Source: Caldicoprobacter algeriensis
Lineage (GTDB): Bacteria > Bacillota > Clostridia > Caldicoprobacterales > Caldicoprobacteraceae
Direction: 5' to 3'
Assembly: GCF_023838525.1 (NCBI RefSeq)
Contig: NZ_JAHUQD010000003.1
Coordinates: 1-64,000 of the forward strand
Length of the DNA stretch: 64,000 bases
Both the position numbers and the translations under genes were made by a program. The notes below the pieces were generated by a model. That model had not been told where the DNA came from, made no database searches, and saw only the letters and a list, made by a program, of their open reading frames with translations. This document shows positions 18,450-26,710 of this stretch, piece by piece (the stretch's first letter is position 1; every line of letters starts with the position of its first letter).

Positions 18450-19499
18450 ATGGGTAAAATCATCAAACTTTTGGGACCAAAATCCATAGGCTTTGAAGAA
18501 TATGAGGAAGAAGAATTGCGACCGGATGAAGTCCGTATAAAGACTCTTTTTTCTGGGATAAGTGCGGGAACTCAGCTAACTCTTTACAGGGGAAAAAATC
18601 CGTATCTAAGTGGGAAATGGGATCCTGACTTAAGAATATTTGATCATACAGGTGAAGCATCTGCAAAGTTTCCTGTAAAAGGTATGTGGGCATATGAAGA
18701 AGTGGGCATTGTGGTTGAAATTGGCACAGATGTCAGTAAGGCAAGTGTAGGTGATGTTATCTATGGTGCTTGGGGACATAAATCTACACATGTAGTTAAA
18801 GAAGAATTTGCGGTAGACCATAAACTGCCAAAGGAATTGGATCCAATATGTGGGATTTTTGCTCAAATGGGCGCAATTGCCCTTAATGCAATACTCGATG
18901 CAAATATACATGTAGGTGAAACTGTAGCTATATTTGGACAGGGTGTACCGGGACAAATGGTAACCCAGCTTGCAAAATTGAACGGCGCCAGAGTTATAGC
19001 TGTTGACCTAGATGATAGCAGGCTTGAGTATTCAAAAAAGTTTGGTGCTGACATTGTGCTAAATCCTAAAAAATGTGATGCAGCAAAGGAGATAAAGAAA
19101 CTTACTGATGGCAGAGGAGCAGACGTATCTATTGAAATCTCAGGGTTTGCATCAGCACTTAATGAGGCTATAAGAGCAACTTGTTACAATGGTACTGTTG
19201 TTTGTTCAGGTTTTATTACAGGAGAAGCAAAAGGATTGTTTCTTGGAAAGGAGTTTCACCACAACAGGATAAAAATTGTATGCTCACAAATATCAGGTGT
19301 TTCATTAGATGTAAGCAACCGATGGGATAGACTGAGAATGGAAAAAACTATTATGCAACTGCAAGCTGAAGGAAAAGTGAATTTTAAAGGTCTTATAACT
19401 CATATTATCCCATTCGAAAAAGCACCAGAAGCCTACCGTATGTTAGATGAGGGTACAAAAGATTGTTTGCAGGTTGTATTGAAGTTTGATGAAGAATAA
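18450..19499 (+). CDS. Medium-chain dehydrogenase/reductase (zinc-binding alcohol dehydrogenase-like)
   Basis: 349 residues. N-terminal GroES-like domain with SGISAGTQLTLYRG, the form seen in BchC/sugar-dehydrogenase relatives where the usual catalytic Cys is replaced by Ser. A Rossmann domain follows with VAIFGQGVPGQMVTQLAK and the NAD-specific acidic end VIAVDLDD. ATG 18450 is chosen because GGGAGG lies at 18435-18440; the frame is open to 18378. It probably oxidises a polyol or sugar hydroxyl with NAD. It is followed 51 bases later by a Gfo/Idh oxidoreductase, a frequent pairing in sugar-acid and inositol-like pathways. Substrate unknown. Confidence 0.85.
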   Translation: MGKIIKLLGPKSIGFEEYEEEELRPDEVRIKTLFSGISAGTQLTLYRGKNPYLSGKWDPDLRIFDHTGEASAKFPVKGMWAYEEVGIVVEIGTDVSKASVGDVIYGAWGHKSTHVVKEEFAVDHKLPKELDPICGIFAQMGAIALNAILDANIHVGETVAIFGQGVPGQMVTQLAKLNGARVIAVDLDDSRLEYSKKFGADIVLNPKKCDAAKEIKKLTDGRGADVSIEISGFASALNEAIRATCYNGTVVCSGFITGEAKGLFLGKEFHHNRIKIVCSQISGVSLDVSNRWDRLRMEKTIMQLQAEGKVNFKGLITHIIPFEKAPEAYRMLDEGTKDCLQVVLKFDEE

Positions 19500-19550
19500 G
19501 TTATGTTCGTAATCATAAACAAGTTAAACAAAAGGGAGGACATGTAGAAA

Positions 19551-20558
19551 ATGACAAAGACATTAAAAGCTGCTTTCTTGGGTGCCGGATATATTGCGAA
19601 GATACATAGTAAAAATCTTTTAAAACTTACAGGTATTGAAATCTCTTCTGTATGTGATATAGAAAGAGAACGCGCAGAGAATTTGGTTTCTTCAATTGGG
19701 TCTAACAGCATAAAAATATATACTGATTTTGAAAAAATGTTGAATGAATGCAATTTTGATATGTTGTTTATATGTTTGCCTCCTTTTGCCCATAGCGGCC
19801 AATTAGAAGCTGCTGTAGAAAAAGGTGTTCATGTCTTTATAGAAAAACCTATTGCATTGGATGTAAACAGAGCTAGAAATATGGTTGAGGCTGTTAAAAA
19901 GGCGGGTGTAGTTTCTCAGGTAGGTTACCACATGCGTTTTGGTGAAGCCGTAAAAAAGCTTAAAAATCTAATTGATTGCGGCATAGCAGGAATTCCTGTG
20001 TTATTTGATGGAAGATATGAATGTAATTCTTTACATTCTTCATGGTGGAGAGATTATACAAAATCTGGAGGACAAGTCTTCGAACAGGCTATACATTTAT
20101 ATGATTTGTCGATGTACTTTCTAAGTGAACCGGAAAGCATATGTGGCTTTACTACAAACTTATGTCATAAGGACGTATCTGACTATACTGTAGAAGATAA
20201 TAGTGTATCGATAGTCAAATTTAAAACAGGAGCGCTGGGAAATATAGCTGCTACCAATTGCGCTGTTCCCATGGAATGGAATGGCATTTTCACGGTAGTA
20301 TGCAAAAACATAACTGCACACTTTAAAGATGCCAACAATGCAGAGTTTATTTATACATCAAGGGATGATGTTGAACGAGAGAATGTAACTTCGTCAACAG
20401 ACATGTATTTCGAAGAAGTAAAAGCTTTTGTTCAAGCTGTAAGAGGAGATGGGCCAGCGTTGTGTACTATTGAAGAAGGATATAAAAGCCTCTGTATGGT
20501 AGATGCTGTTGTAAAGTCTTCGGGACAGGGCGGGAAGGTTGTGAAACTCAGTTTTTAA
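19551..20558 (+). CDS. Gfo/Idh/MocA family oxidoreductase
   Basis: 335 residues. Dinucleotide-binding motif GAGYIAKIH near the N-terminus, EKP in VHVFIEKPIALD (~100-103), and the C-terminal helix with GGQVFEQAIHLYDL carrying the usual His/Asp catalytic positions. ATG 19551 follows GGGAGGACATGTAGAAA. It is probably co-transcribed with the dehydrogenase before it. The family oxidises or reduces sugar hydroxyls, often at C3, with bound NAD(P). It is one of five Gfo/Idh genes in the accessory part. Confidence 0.9.
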   Translation: MTKTLKAAFLGAGYIAKIHSKNLLKLTGIEISSVCDIERERAENLVSSIGSNSIKIYTDFEKMLNECNFDMLFICLPPFAHSGQLEAAVEKGVHVFIEKPIALDVNRARNMVEAVKKAGVVSQVGYHMRFGEAVKKLKNLIDCGIAGIPVLFDGRYECNSLHSSWWRDYTKSGGQVFEQAIHLYDLSMYFLSEPESICGFTTNLCHKDVSDYTVEDNSVSIVKFKTGALGNIAATNCAVPMEWNGIFTVVCKNITAHFKDANNAEFIYTSRDDVERENVTSSTDMYFEEVKAFVQAVRGDGPALCTIEEGYKSLCMVDAVVKSSGQGGKVVKLSF

Positions 20559-20741
20559 CTTTAAACTTTAATGTTTTAGTGCAACATATTTAAAGTAATT
20601 CGGTAATATGGCAAAGGGTGATTCAAAAAAGTTGAAAAATTTTTAGCAGTTTAGATCTAAAAAGGGCGTAGCAAATCTAACCATCACCCAGGTGTCATGG
20701 TAATAATTAACATAAATGTGAATTAAGAAATTGGTCTTAGT
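20559..20741. other. AT-rich spacer before IS110 fragment
   Basis: No gene, terminator or repeat was identified between the Gfo/Idh gene and the IS110 fragment that runs toward it on the opposite strand. Confidence 0.4.
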
Positions 20742-21089
20742 TTATGTTAACTCTTCCTTCCTGGCGGATGGATTGTAAAGTCTTTCATCGCGCAGCAGAG
20801 CGAATACTAACTTTACCACATTACGGGCTGTGAGTACCAAAGCCCTCTTGTGATGATGGTTCTTACTTTCCTTATACTTGCGAGAATAATAGTCAGCAAA
20901 TTCAGGAAGGAACTTTCTGAGCTGATCTGCAGTCTGTATGAAGTAATATATTAGGTAGTGGTTTCCAGTCTTTTTGATGAATGTATCATCAGCTGTAAAG
21001 TCTCCAGACTGGTATTCAGACCAATACACACCTGTAAATTTGGCCAGGGCGTTGTCATTGTCAAACCGAGAAATGCCCCCTATTTCAGT
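20742..21089 (-). pseudogene. IS110-family transposase, C-terminal fragment
   Basis: About 115 codons on the minus strand match the Transposase_20 C-terminal domain of IS110 elements: EIGGISRFDNDNALAKFTG, SGDFTADDTF, KTGNHYLIYYFI, and HHHKRALVLTARNVVKLVFALL. The N-terminal DEDD catalytic half is missing, and upstream of EIGG the sequence is unrelated. The remaining flank 21090-21479 has no recognised feature. Confidence 0.85.
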
Positions 21090-21479
21090 TTGTTGAGCAG
21101 TCAAGCTACAAGGGGGGCAAAAACCTGTCACAGATATCTTTACAGGATAGTCATGCTATAGGTTATCTCAATTGTAAAGAGTTTTTTGCCGCCTATGGAT
21201 GATGGCTATGACGCATAATTTTTATTAGTTGGTTCAAGGTTATAAAACTTGATGGTACTGAGCTGAAGAGAAAAAGGGTGGAGACTTTACTAAAGAAATG
21301 CTCCCGAATTAGGGGGGGACATTGGAGGGGATACGGATGGTAATTCCTCCGCTTACAAAGCTAGCTAGGTTACTTATAGAAAGCGTTATCAAAGTCAAAG
21401 CATGTTCAATTGAGTTTTCTTATTTATTTACCATTTGTTAAGGTTCTGTTTGCAAAAATTTAGGTAGCTAGAAATTTGA

Positions 21480-21602
21480 ATGAAAAATCGAATAAAAAGT
21501 AGGGGTGAGACTAAAAAGCTGAGCCTTGAAAAATACAAAAATAAAGCTCTCGTAATTTTCGAGAGCGTACATATTTATGAAAAGGAGAGAGAATTGTGGT
21601 GA
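21480..21602 (+). repeat. Three-copy ~95-bp element, copy 1, with a 40-codon frame overlapping the GNAT start
   Basis: This is the first of three related segments (others at 36631-36750 and 42886-42999). The shared core contains AAAGCTGAG, TTGAAAAATAC and AATAAAGCTCTCG. GCTCTCG and CGAGAGC form a perfect 7-bp hairpin here (21547-21568). In one frame, ATG 21480 to TGA 21602 encodes 40 residues containing LSLEKYKNKAL; the stop overlaps the GNAT start GTG at 21599. Between copies 1 and 2, changes in this frame are mostly amino-acid altering, which argues against a conserved peptide. It may be a mobile-element end or a leader RNA. Confidence 0.55.
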
Positions 21603-22168
21603 ATCAAGCCCAAAACTTAAGTCCACAGCTTATGATGTACAGAGAATCGCTTAGCAATCTGCCGGATTTAAATATTCCACAGGGGTATGAGCTACGCTCG
21701 TTTTGTCCAGGGGATGAAAAGTGGTGGGAAAGGATTATTAATGTAACGTTTCAATATCAAAGTGACTTTAAGAAGGAAATCCTTATGCAACAGCAGTTCA
21801 AACCTGAACGTATAAAGTTTATATGCTGCAATAACATTCCTATTGCTACTGCAACAGCGTGGGAAAAAGATGATTATGGTAAAGAAATAGGATACTTACA
21901 TATGGTAGGGGTCCTTCCTGAACATTCAGGGAAGAAGCTAGGTTATTATGTAAGTCTTGCGGCTTTGTACCAGATGGCAAAGGAAGGTAAAAAATCTGCA
22001 GTGCTGCATACTGATGATTTTCGGATACCTGCAATAAAGACCTACTGGAATCTTGGTTTCAAACCTGTATTGGTTCATGAAAATCAGATTGAGCGGTGGA
22101 AGAATATATCATTAATTCTAAATATGCCTGAAATATTTGAAAAACTAACAAAGAATATGGTAATGTAA
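21596..22168 (+). CDS. GNAT-family acetyltransferase
   Basis: 190 residues. The acetyl-CoA-binding region is visible as LHMVGVLPEHSGKKLGYYVSL (motif A, ~102-122), followed by AVLHTDDFRIPAIKTYWNLGF (motif B). The start is GTG 21596 or GTG 21599; AGGAG at 21583-21587 gives good spacing for either. The acceptor substrate is unknown. The gene sits 17 bases before a Gfo/Idh oxidoreductase, so a small-molecule role in sugar metabolism is possible but unproven. Confidence 0.85.
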   Translation: MVNQAQNLSPQLMMYRESLSNLPDLNIPQGYELRSFCPGDEKWWERIINVTFQYQSDFKKEILMQQQFKPERIKFICCNNIPIATATAWEKDDYGKEIGYLHMVGVLPEHSGKKLGYYVSLAALYQMAKEGKKSAVLHTDDFRIPAIKTYWNLGFKPVLVHENQIERWKNISLILNMPEIFEKLTKNMVM

Positions 22169-22188
22169 GATAGAGGAGGAAGGTTGTG

Positions 22189-23322
22189 ATGTGCATAAAA
22201 ATAGGAATTGTGGGAGCCAGCAGAGGGCTAAGCACCATATTGGCTTTTCAGGATATACCTGAAGTAAAAGTGGAGGCTCTTTGTGATTTGAATGAGGACT
22301 TACTTAGGGAGCAGGCTAAGAAATATAATATACCCAAGACTTACAGGGTATTTGAGGATATGCTGGAGGCGGATATTGATGCTGTGGTGATTGCAACACC
22401 GATGCAATGCCATGTTCTTCAGGCTATACAGGCTTTAGAAGCAGGAAAACATGTATTAAGTGAAGTACCAGCTGGAGTTACTATGGACGAATTGTGGTGG
22501 CTTATAGAATGTGTAGAAAAATATAAAAAAGTATATATGATGGCTGAAAATTATTGTTACATACCGGAAAATCAGTTGATTTTAAATATGGTAAAACAGG
22601 GTCTTTTTGGGGAGGTATATTTTGGTGAAGGAGAGTATTTGCATGATATAAAAAGCCTGGCGGTATATCCCAATGGTAAAACATCGTGGAGAAGATTTTG
22701 GCAGCTTGGTAAGCGGGGGGCTTTTTACCCTACCCATAGTATTGGACCAGTTATGCAGTGGTTTCAGGGGGATAGAATAAAGTGGGTCATAAGTGTGGGT
22801 TGTGGTTGGCATACAGCTCCGGAGTTTAGGCAGGAGGATACCTCTATTACTCTTTGTCAGCTAGAGAGCGGTAAGCTTATTAAGATTAGAATAGATTGTT
22901 TGTCTGAAAGACCTCATAATATGGCTTATTATTCGCTTCAGGGAACAAAGGGGTGCTACGAAGCTGCACGAGGATTAGGAGATCAGCCTAAAATATGGCT
23001 TAAAGGAATGGATGAGAGTACCGATAAGGCAAAGTGGAGGCCTTTGATGAAGGAGTTTTATGATTATTTGCCAGAACGTTATAAAAATGTGACCGAAGCC
23101 CAAAAGAGTGCAGGACACTGGGGAGGGGACTACTTTATTGTTCAAGATTTTGTAGATTCGATATTAAATGGCACTAAACCTCCTATAGATGTATATGATG
23201 CCTGTGAGTGGACGGCGGTAGGATTGCTTTCTGAACTGTCTATTATGAATCGGGGTAAAGCCATAGAAATGCCGGATTTTCGCAAAAGCAAAAATATGGA
23301 AGACAAGATTATAAGAATATAG
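22189..23322 (+). CDS. Gfo/Idh/MocA family oxidoreductase
   Basis: 377 residues from ATG 22189; a GTG three bases earlier is also possible, and AGAGGAGG lies at 22172-22179. The N-terminal Rossmann motif reads GIVGASRGL. The usual EKP is replaced by SEVPAG (~94-99), so the catalytic Lys is absent and the enzyme belongs to a divergent branch. The C-terminal domain contains a His-rich TAPEFRQEDTS segment. It follows the GNAT gene by 20 bases and probably shares its transcript. Sugar oxidoreductase activity is likely but should not be assumed, given the missing Lys. Confidence 0.85.
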   Translation: MCIKIGIVGASRGLSTILAFQDIPEVKVEALCDLNEDLLREQAKKYNIPKTYRVFEDMLEADIDAVVIATPMQCHVLQAIQALEAGKHVLSEVPAGVTMDELWWLIECVEKYKKVYMMAENYCYIPENQLILNMVKQGLFGEVYFGEGEYLHDIKSLAVYPNGKTSWRRFWQLGKRGAFYPTHSIGPVMQWFQGDRIKWVISVGCGWHTAPEFRQEDTSITLCQLESGKLIKIRIDCLSERPHNMAYYSLQGTKGCYEAARGLGDQPKIWLKGMDESTDKAKWRPLMKEFYDYLPERYKNVTEAQKSAGHWGGDYFIVQDFVDSILNGTKPPIDVYDACEWTAVGLLSELSIMNRGKAIEMPDFRKSKNMEDKIIRI

Positions 23323-23506
23323 CTTTTTCATTTAAAGTATATTGGAATTTTGCTTTAAAAAGAGCATAAATACAAGTATAAAGTCGGTTTCATACATAAG
23401 CAACAACATTTAGGTTTACTCAGTATTTACGAGCAGGATGTTGATAGACGATGTTAAAATCGCAGGTACAAAAGATAGAGTCCATAACCCCTGAGGTAAT
23501 GATAGT

Positions 23507-23680
23507 GTAGGTATTCATGCAGTCAAGAAGAAACACTGGGCACGTATATTTGACTACAGGGGTTTGGAGTTAACCAAAGGGTTCTCTTTCAAGAATAACA
23601 TAGATGAATTTAATCGTTTAGTAGGGGAAGTAGGGGACAGCTCTGAGGGGGATGTAAAAATATATGAGCATGCGAAATAA
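23507..23680 (+). pseudogene. IS110-family transposase, N-terminal fragment
   Basis: 57 codons match the N-terminal RuvC-like part of IS110 transposases: VGIHAVKKKHWARIFDYRG and LTKGFSFKNNIDEFNRLV. The first catalytic Asp (normally VGIDV) is His here, and the frame ends at TAA 23678-23680 without the rest. It may come from the same element type as the C-terminal fragment at 20742-21089, in opposite orientation. Nothing else is recognised in 23323-23798. Confidence 0.75.
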
Positions 23681-23798
23681 ATACAGAAGTTAACGGGTTA
23701 TAATCCGGTTGAGAACAGCTCTGACTAGCACAAAGGGCAAACGATCATAAGTAAGAAATGAAAGACTATTAATGTTAAGAAAAAAGGAGAGGAATAGT

Positions 23799-25025
23799 AT
23801 GATTACTCAGAAAGATAAAAAGATATTACGAGACCTTGCTAAACGGGTGGCAGATATAGCTAAGCTTCCAATTATGGAGCAACGCCGGTATATGTGGAAA
23901 CAGCATAACCAGTTAAAACGTGTGCGTCCAATGATATTGGTGTTCCCTGAAGGTTCATGGCGCGAGCTACTGCCGCAATCTGTTCTTCAATGTGAAGATG
24001 AAACTGCTCGGCAGATGGAGTGGGAATTGCGGCGGCGTATATATCATTACGAACATATACATGATGACAGTGTTATAGAGAAAAAATGGGTGGTTCATAA
24101 GGCCATTAAAATTACTGATTGGGGATTGCAGCCAAAGCGTAGACCAAGTAGTCAGGAAACTGGTTCCTGGGGGTTTGAGCCAGTTATCAATGATTATAGC
24201 GATCTTAAAAAGCTCAGATTTCCTGAAGTGCAATATGACGAAAGAGAAAGTATGCGTAGGTTGGAGGAGGCTCAAGAACTATTTGGTGATATATTAGATG
24301 TCGAACTTAAAGGTATAAGCCATATATCATTTCATCTAATGGCTATATACTGCGAATTGCGAGGTTTAGAGCAGGTGATGTGGGATATGTATGATAATCC
24401 GAATATGCTACATGAAGCCATGGCTGTTTTAGAGGAAGGGCACCGTCGGCTGGTACAGCAATATGTTGAGCTAAATTTATTAAGTTTAAACAACGATGAT
24501 ACTTATCATTCCTCCGGAGGCGTGGGGTATACCGATGAACTCCCCAAACCTGATTTTAATCCCAAAAGAATCCGTCCTTGTGATATGTGGGCCTCAGCCG
24601 AGTCACAGGAAATGGCCCAAGTGTCGCCGGAGCAACATTATGAATTTGTGATGCAATATGAAAAACGTCTTCTGGAGCCTTTTGGTCTTAATGGTTATGG
24701 TTGTTGTGAGGATCTTACAAATAAGTTGGACTATGTACTTACTATACCCAATATAAGGCGTATTTCCATTTCGCCTTGGGCAGATGTGGAAAAGTGCGCA
24801 GAGAAACTCGGTAATAAATATATATTTTCGTGGAAACCTAATCCTTCCTATCTTGTAGGGAATTTTGATCCTGAATTAATAAGAAACTACATAAAACATA
24901 CTCTTGAGGTAACTAAAAACTGTATTATAGAGATCATATTGAAGGATACACATACATGTGAAAACCATCCTGAACGTTTTACGCAATGGACTGATATAGC
25001 ACAAGAATTGGTTAATCAATATTGA
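23799..25025 (+). CDS. Uroporphyrinogen decarboxylase-fold protein (methyltransferase-like)
   Basis: 408 residues of the URO-D superfamily, which includes HemE and corrinoid-dependent methyltransferases such as MtaA and CmuA. Visible features are the helical N-terminus, a barrel strand with DVELKGISHISFHLMA and a segment YGCCEDLTNKLDYVLTIPNIRRIS typical of the large clostridial URO-D-like paralogues. ATG 23799 follows AAAGGAGA; the frame is open to 23772. No haem genes are nearby, so a haem role is unlikely. Members of this group often occur in sugar and aromatic-compound clusters; substrate unknown. A strong terminator follows. Confidence 0.8.
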   Translation: MITQKDKKILRDLAKRVADIAKLPIMEQRRYMWKQHNQLKRVRPMILVFPEGSWRELLPQSVLQCEDETARQMEWELRRRIYHYEHIHDDSVIEKKWVVHKAIKITDWGLQPKRRPSSQETGSWGFEPVINDYSDLKKLRFPEVQYDERESMRRLEEAQELFGDILDVELKGISHISFHLMAIYCELRGLEQVMWDMYDNPNMLHEAMAVLEEGHRRLVQQYVELNLLSLNNDDTYHSSGGVGYTDELPKPDFNPKRIRPCDMWASAESQEMAQVSPEQHYEFVMQYEKRLLEPFGLNGYGCCEDLTNKLDYVLTIPNIRRISISPWADVEKCAEKLGNKYIFSWKPNPSYLVGNFDPELIRNYIKHTLEVTKNCIIEIILKDTHTCENHPERFTQWTDIAQELVNQY

Positions 25026-25032
25026 TTATATA

Positions 25033-25095
25033 GAAAATGCTCTTTTGTAATTTTAGTTTATCTTCATGTTTGTCACAAAAGAGCATTTTCTTTTT
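25033..25095 (+). terminator. Rho-independent terminator after the URO-D-like gene
   Basis: GAAAATGCTCTTTTGT (25033-25048) pairs perfectly with ACAAAAGAGCATTTTC (25075-25090), followed by TTTTT. The loop is long (26 bases), but the 16-bp stem and T tract make termination likely. Confidence 0.85.
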
Positions 25096-25248
25096 ACTTT
25101 ACTTTTAAACCCCGATTTTGCATGTTAAAACTCGATGCTTACTTGATTGTGGACGATATTGGTCTCTATCCTTCAATGATTTCCGAAGCTGCTATTTTTA
25201 CTATAATGTTACTTCTTCAATGAACACACCATTTCGTTTTTAAAAATA

Positions 25249-25570
25249 TAGAGAATATTTCAGATTGTTGTAGGGGATAATGGAGAAGAATTAACTGAAC
25301 AGGTATCAGAGGATCTGCATAATGTGATAGATCGAAATGATGATAAAGAGTGAGCGGGAACTAGCTTAAAAAATGTGTACAAACAACTTTGCATGAGATT
25401 TAAGGGGTGCAAGTTGATAGGAGTTCGATGGGGGACTTACGTGTTAATCTTGTAAAATACAAGTAGGTATTTTAAAATAATGTTTTGCTAATTAAATAGT
25501 CATAAAATTGAAAGAATGTCATAAAAGTGAAAGAATTAAGTTATAAAAGTTTATGGATTGAATTCTGCGA
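25249..25570 (+). pseudogene. Decayed copy of the sensor-kinase 3' end
   Basis: The stretch aligns with 8749-9053, the HATPase end of the kinase gene and its 3' flank. Shared blocks include GAGAATATTTCAG, GATAATGGAGAAGAATT, GATGATAAAGAGTG, AAAAATGTG, and beyond the stop TAGTCATAAAA-TGAAAGAAT and TTATAAAAGTT-ATGGATT. The codon TGG in the intact gene (GAGTGGACAGGC) is TGA here, and there are several small deletions. Similarity outside the coding part shows a segmental duplication rather than a second unrelated kinase. The upstream 25096-25248 contains only a 34-codon frame I do not recognise. Confidence 0.85.
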
Positions 25571-25809
25571 GAGGATTATACTGAATGTAAACTATAATGG
25601 ACAGTTTATAGATATATCCTAAAAATGTGTCGTTTATAAAGCAGATTTACTTAAAATATGCATTTTTATACAAAGACGAAAAGCATCGAAAACGAATTAT
25701 AATTTTATTATTTAAGAATAAACATCTTCAAAGACATAAAAGGCAACAAAAATGAAATTAAACAACACGTCAATCAAGTAAGCAGAGACAAACAGAAAAG
25801 TCGCAGTGC

Positions 25810-26513
25810 CTATCCAACAAGATTCTTATTTCTAGAGCGAATTTTATCTATAGACCCCATACGATGTGCCAGCAAAACAATAATAAGATGAGCAGTACCG
25901 GTCATAAAGAAATCTGCCTTGATAGTTTTGTGGTTTCTAGCCTTGATATACCGAGCTGTAGAGGAAATTTGAACCTTGAGATAACCTGCTCAATGATAGA
26001 GCAATAATCTCCTATCTTATTCCATAGTTTTGTATTTCTAGAGATGGGAGTATTAGTCCTGTAATTATGGGATATATATAAAACTTTCTCCAGAATAAGA
26101 AGATGTACGTTTATCTTTGAAAAAGCAGATGTATTTGCCACCAGGTAACTTTGTGGTTTTAGGGAAAATGAACTTATTTCTGAAAGCCCTGTTCTTACCT
26201 TTACAAGAGCCATCCTACTTTGTAGGAAGAAATGGGTCTTTGGGGCAGGTAGGTGTTATTCGGGAGTTTGAGCAATTTCCTGGCAAATAGGTTTAGTGAT
26301 ATAGACTAATTTGTGGAAAGAATTTTTGATATCATTGTGGTAATTCTGTTTAAACCTTGAATAGAAAGAGGCATTAGGGACAGTTTTAAGACCACAGAAG
26401 TTGCGAAGTTCTTTAGGAAAGGATGATAAAGGAATAATAAGTAAAGTAGGGGTTGGTAATTTTTGAAGGAGTAAAGTAGAAACGATAGTTGATGTACTAT
26501 TCAAGAAGTTCAA
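25810..26513 (-). pseudogene. Decayed DDE transposase (DUF772-containing, IS4/IS5 superfamily)
   Basis: On the minus strand, 26513-26256 encodes a DUF772-like N-terminus (PKELRNFCGLKTVPNASFYSRFKQ...). The DDE C-terminal region follows at 26213-25902 (SYLVANTSAFSKINVHL, TPISRNTKLWNKI, SIIEQVISRFKF), then after a frameshift KADFFMTGTAHLIIVLLAHRM to a TAG near 25810. Central parts and catalytic Asp positions are missing. It is an inactive remnant. Confidence 0.75.
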
Positions 26514-26636
26514 GCAAGATAGTTTTTTGGATTACGATATATTAAGTTGTTTAGTTATCATGCAGGATTCCCATGTTTTTCTTTGTATTTCATGGGATTT
26601 GACAAAAGTGAAGGGAATTCCTGCTTGATATAAAAG

Positions 26637-26671
26637 TAAAACCCTAAGGAATAAAGGATTTTAGGGTTTTA
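26637..26671 (+). terminator. Perfect 11-bp stem-loop upstream of the secreted hydrolase
   Basis: TAAAACCCTAA (26637-26647) and TTAGGGTTTTA (26661-26671) are perfect inverted repeats with a 13-base loop. The position, 40 bases before the start of the 26711 gene, allows either an upstream terminator (the symmetric T/A ends work both ways) or a leader attenuator. Confidence 0.55.
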
Positions 26672-26710
26672 CAAAAGCCTAAAAATTATAATACAAAGGA
26701 GGGGGTTATT

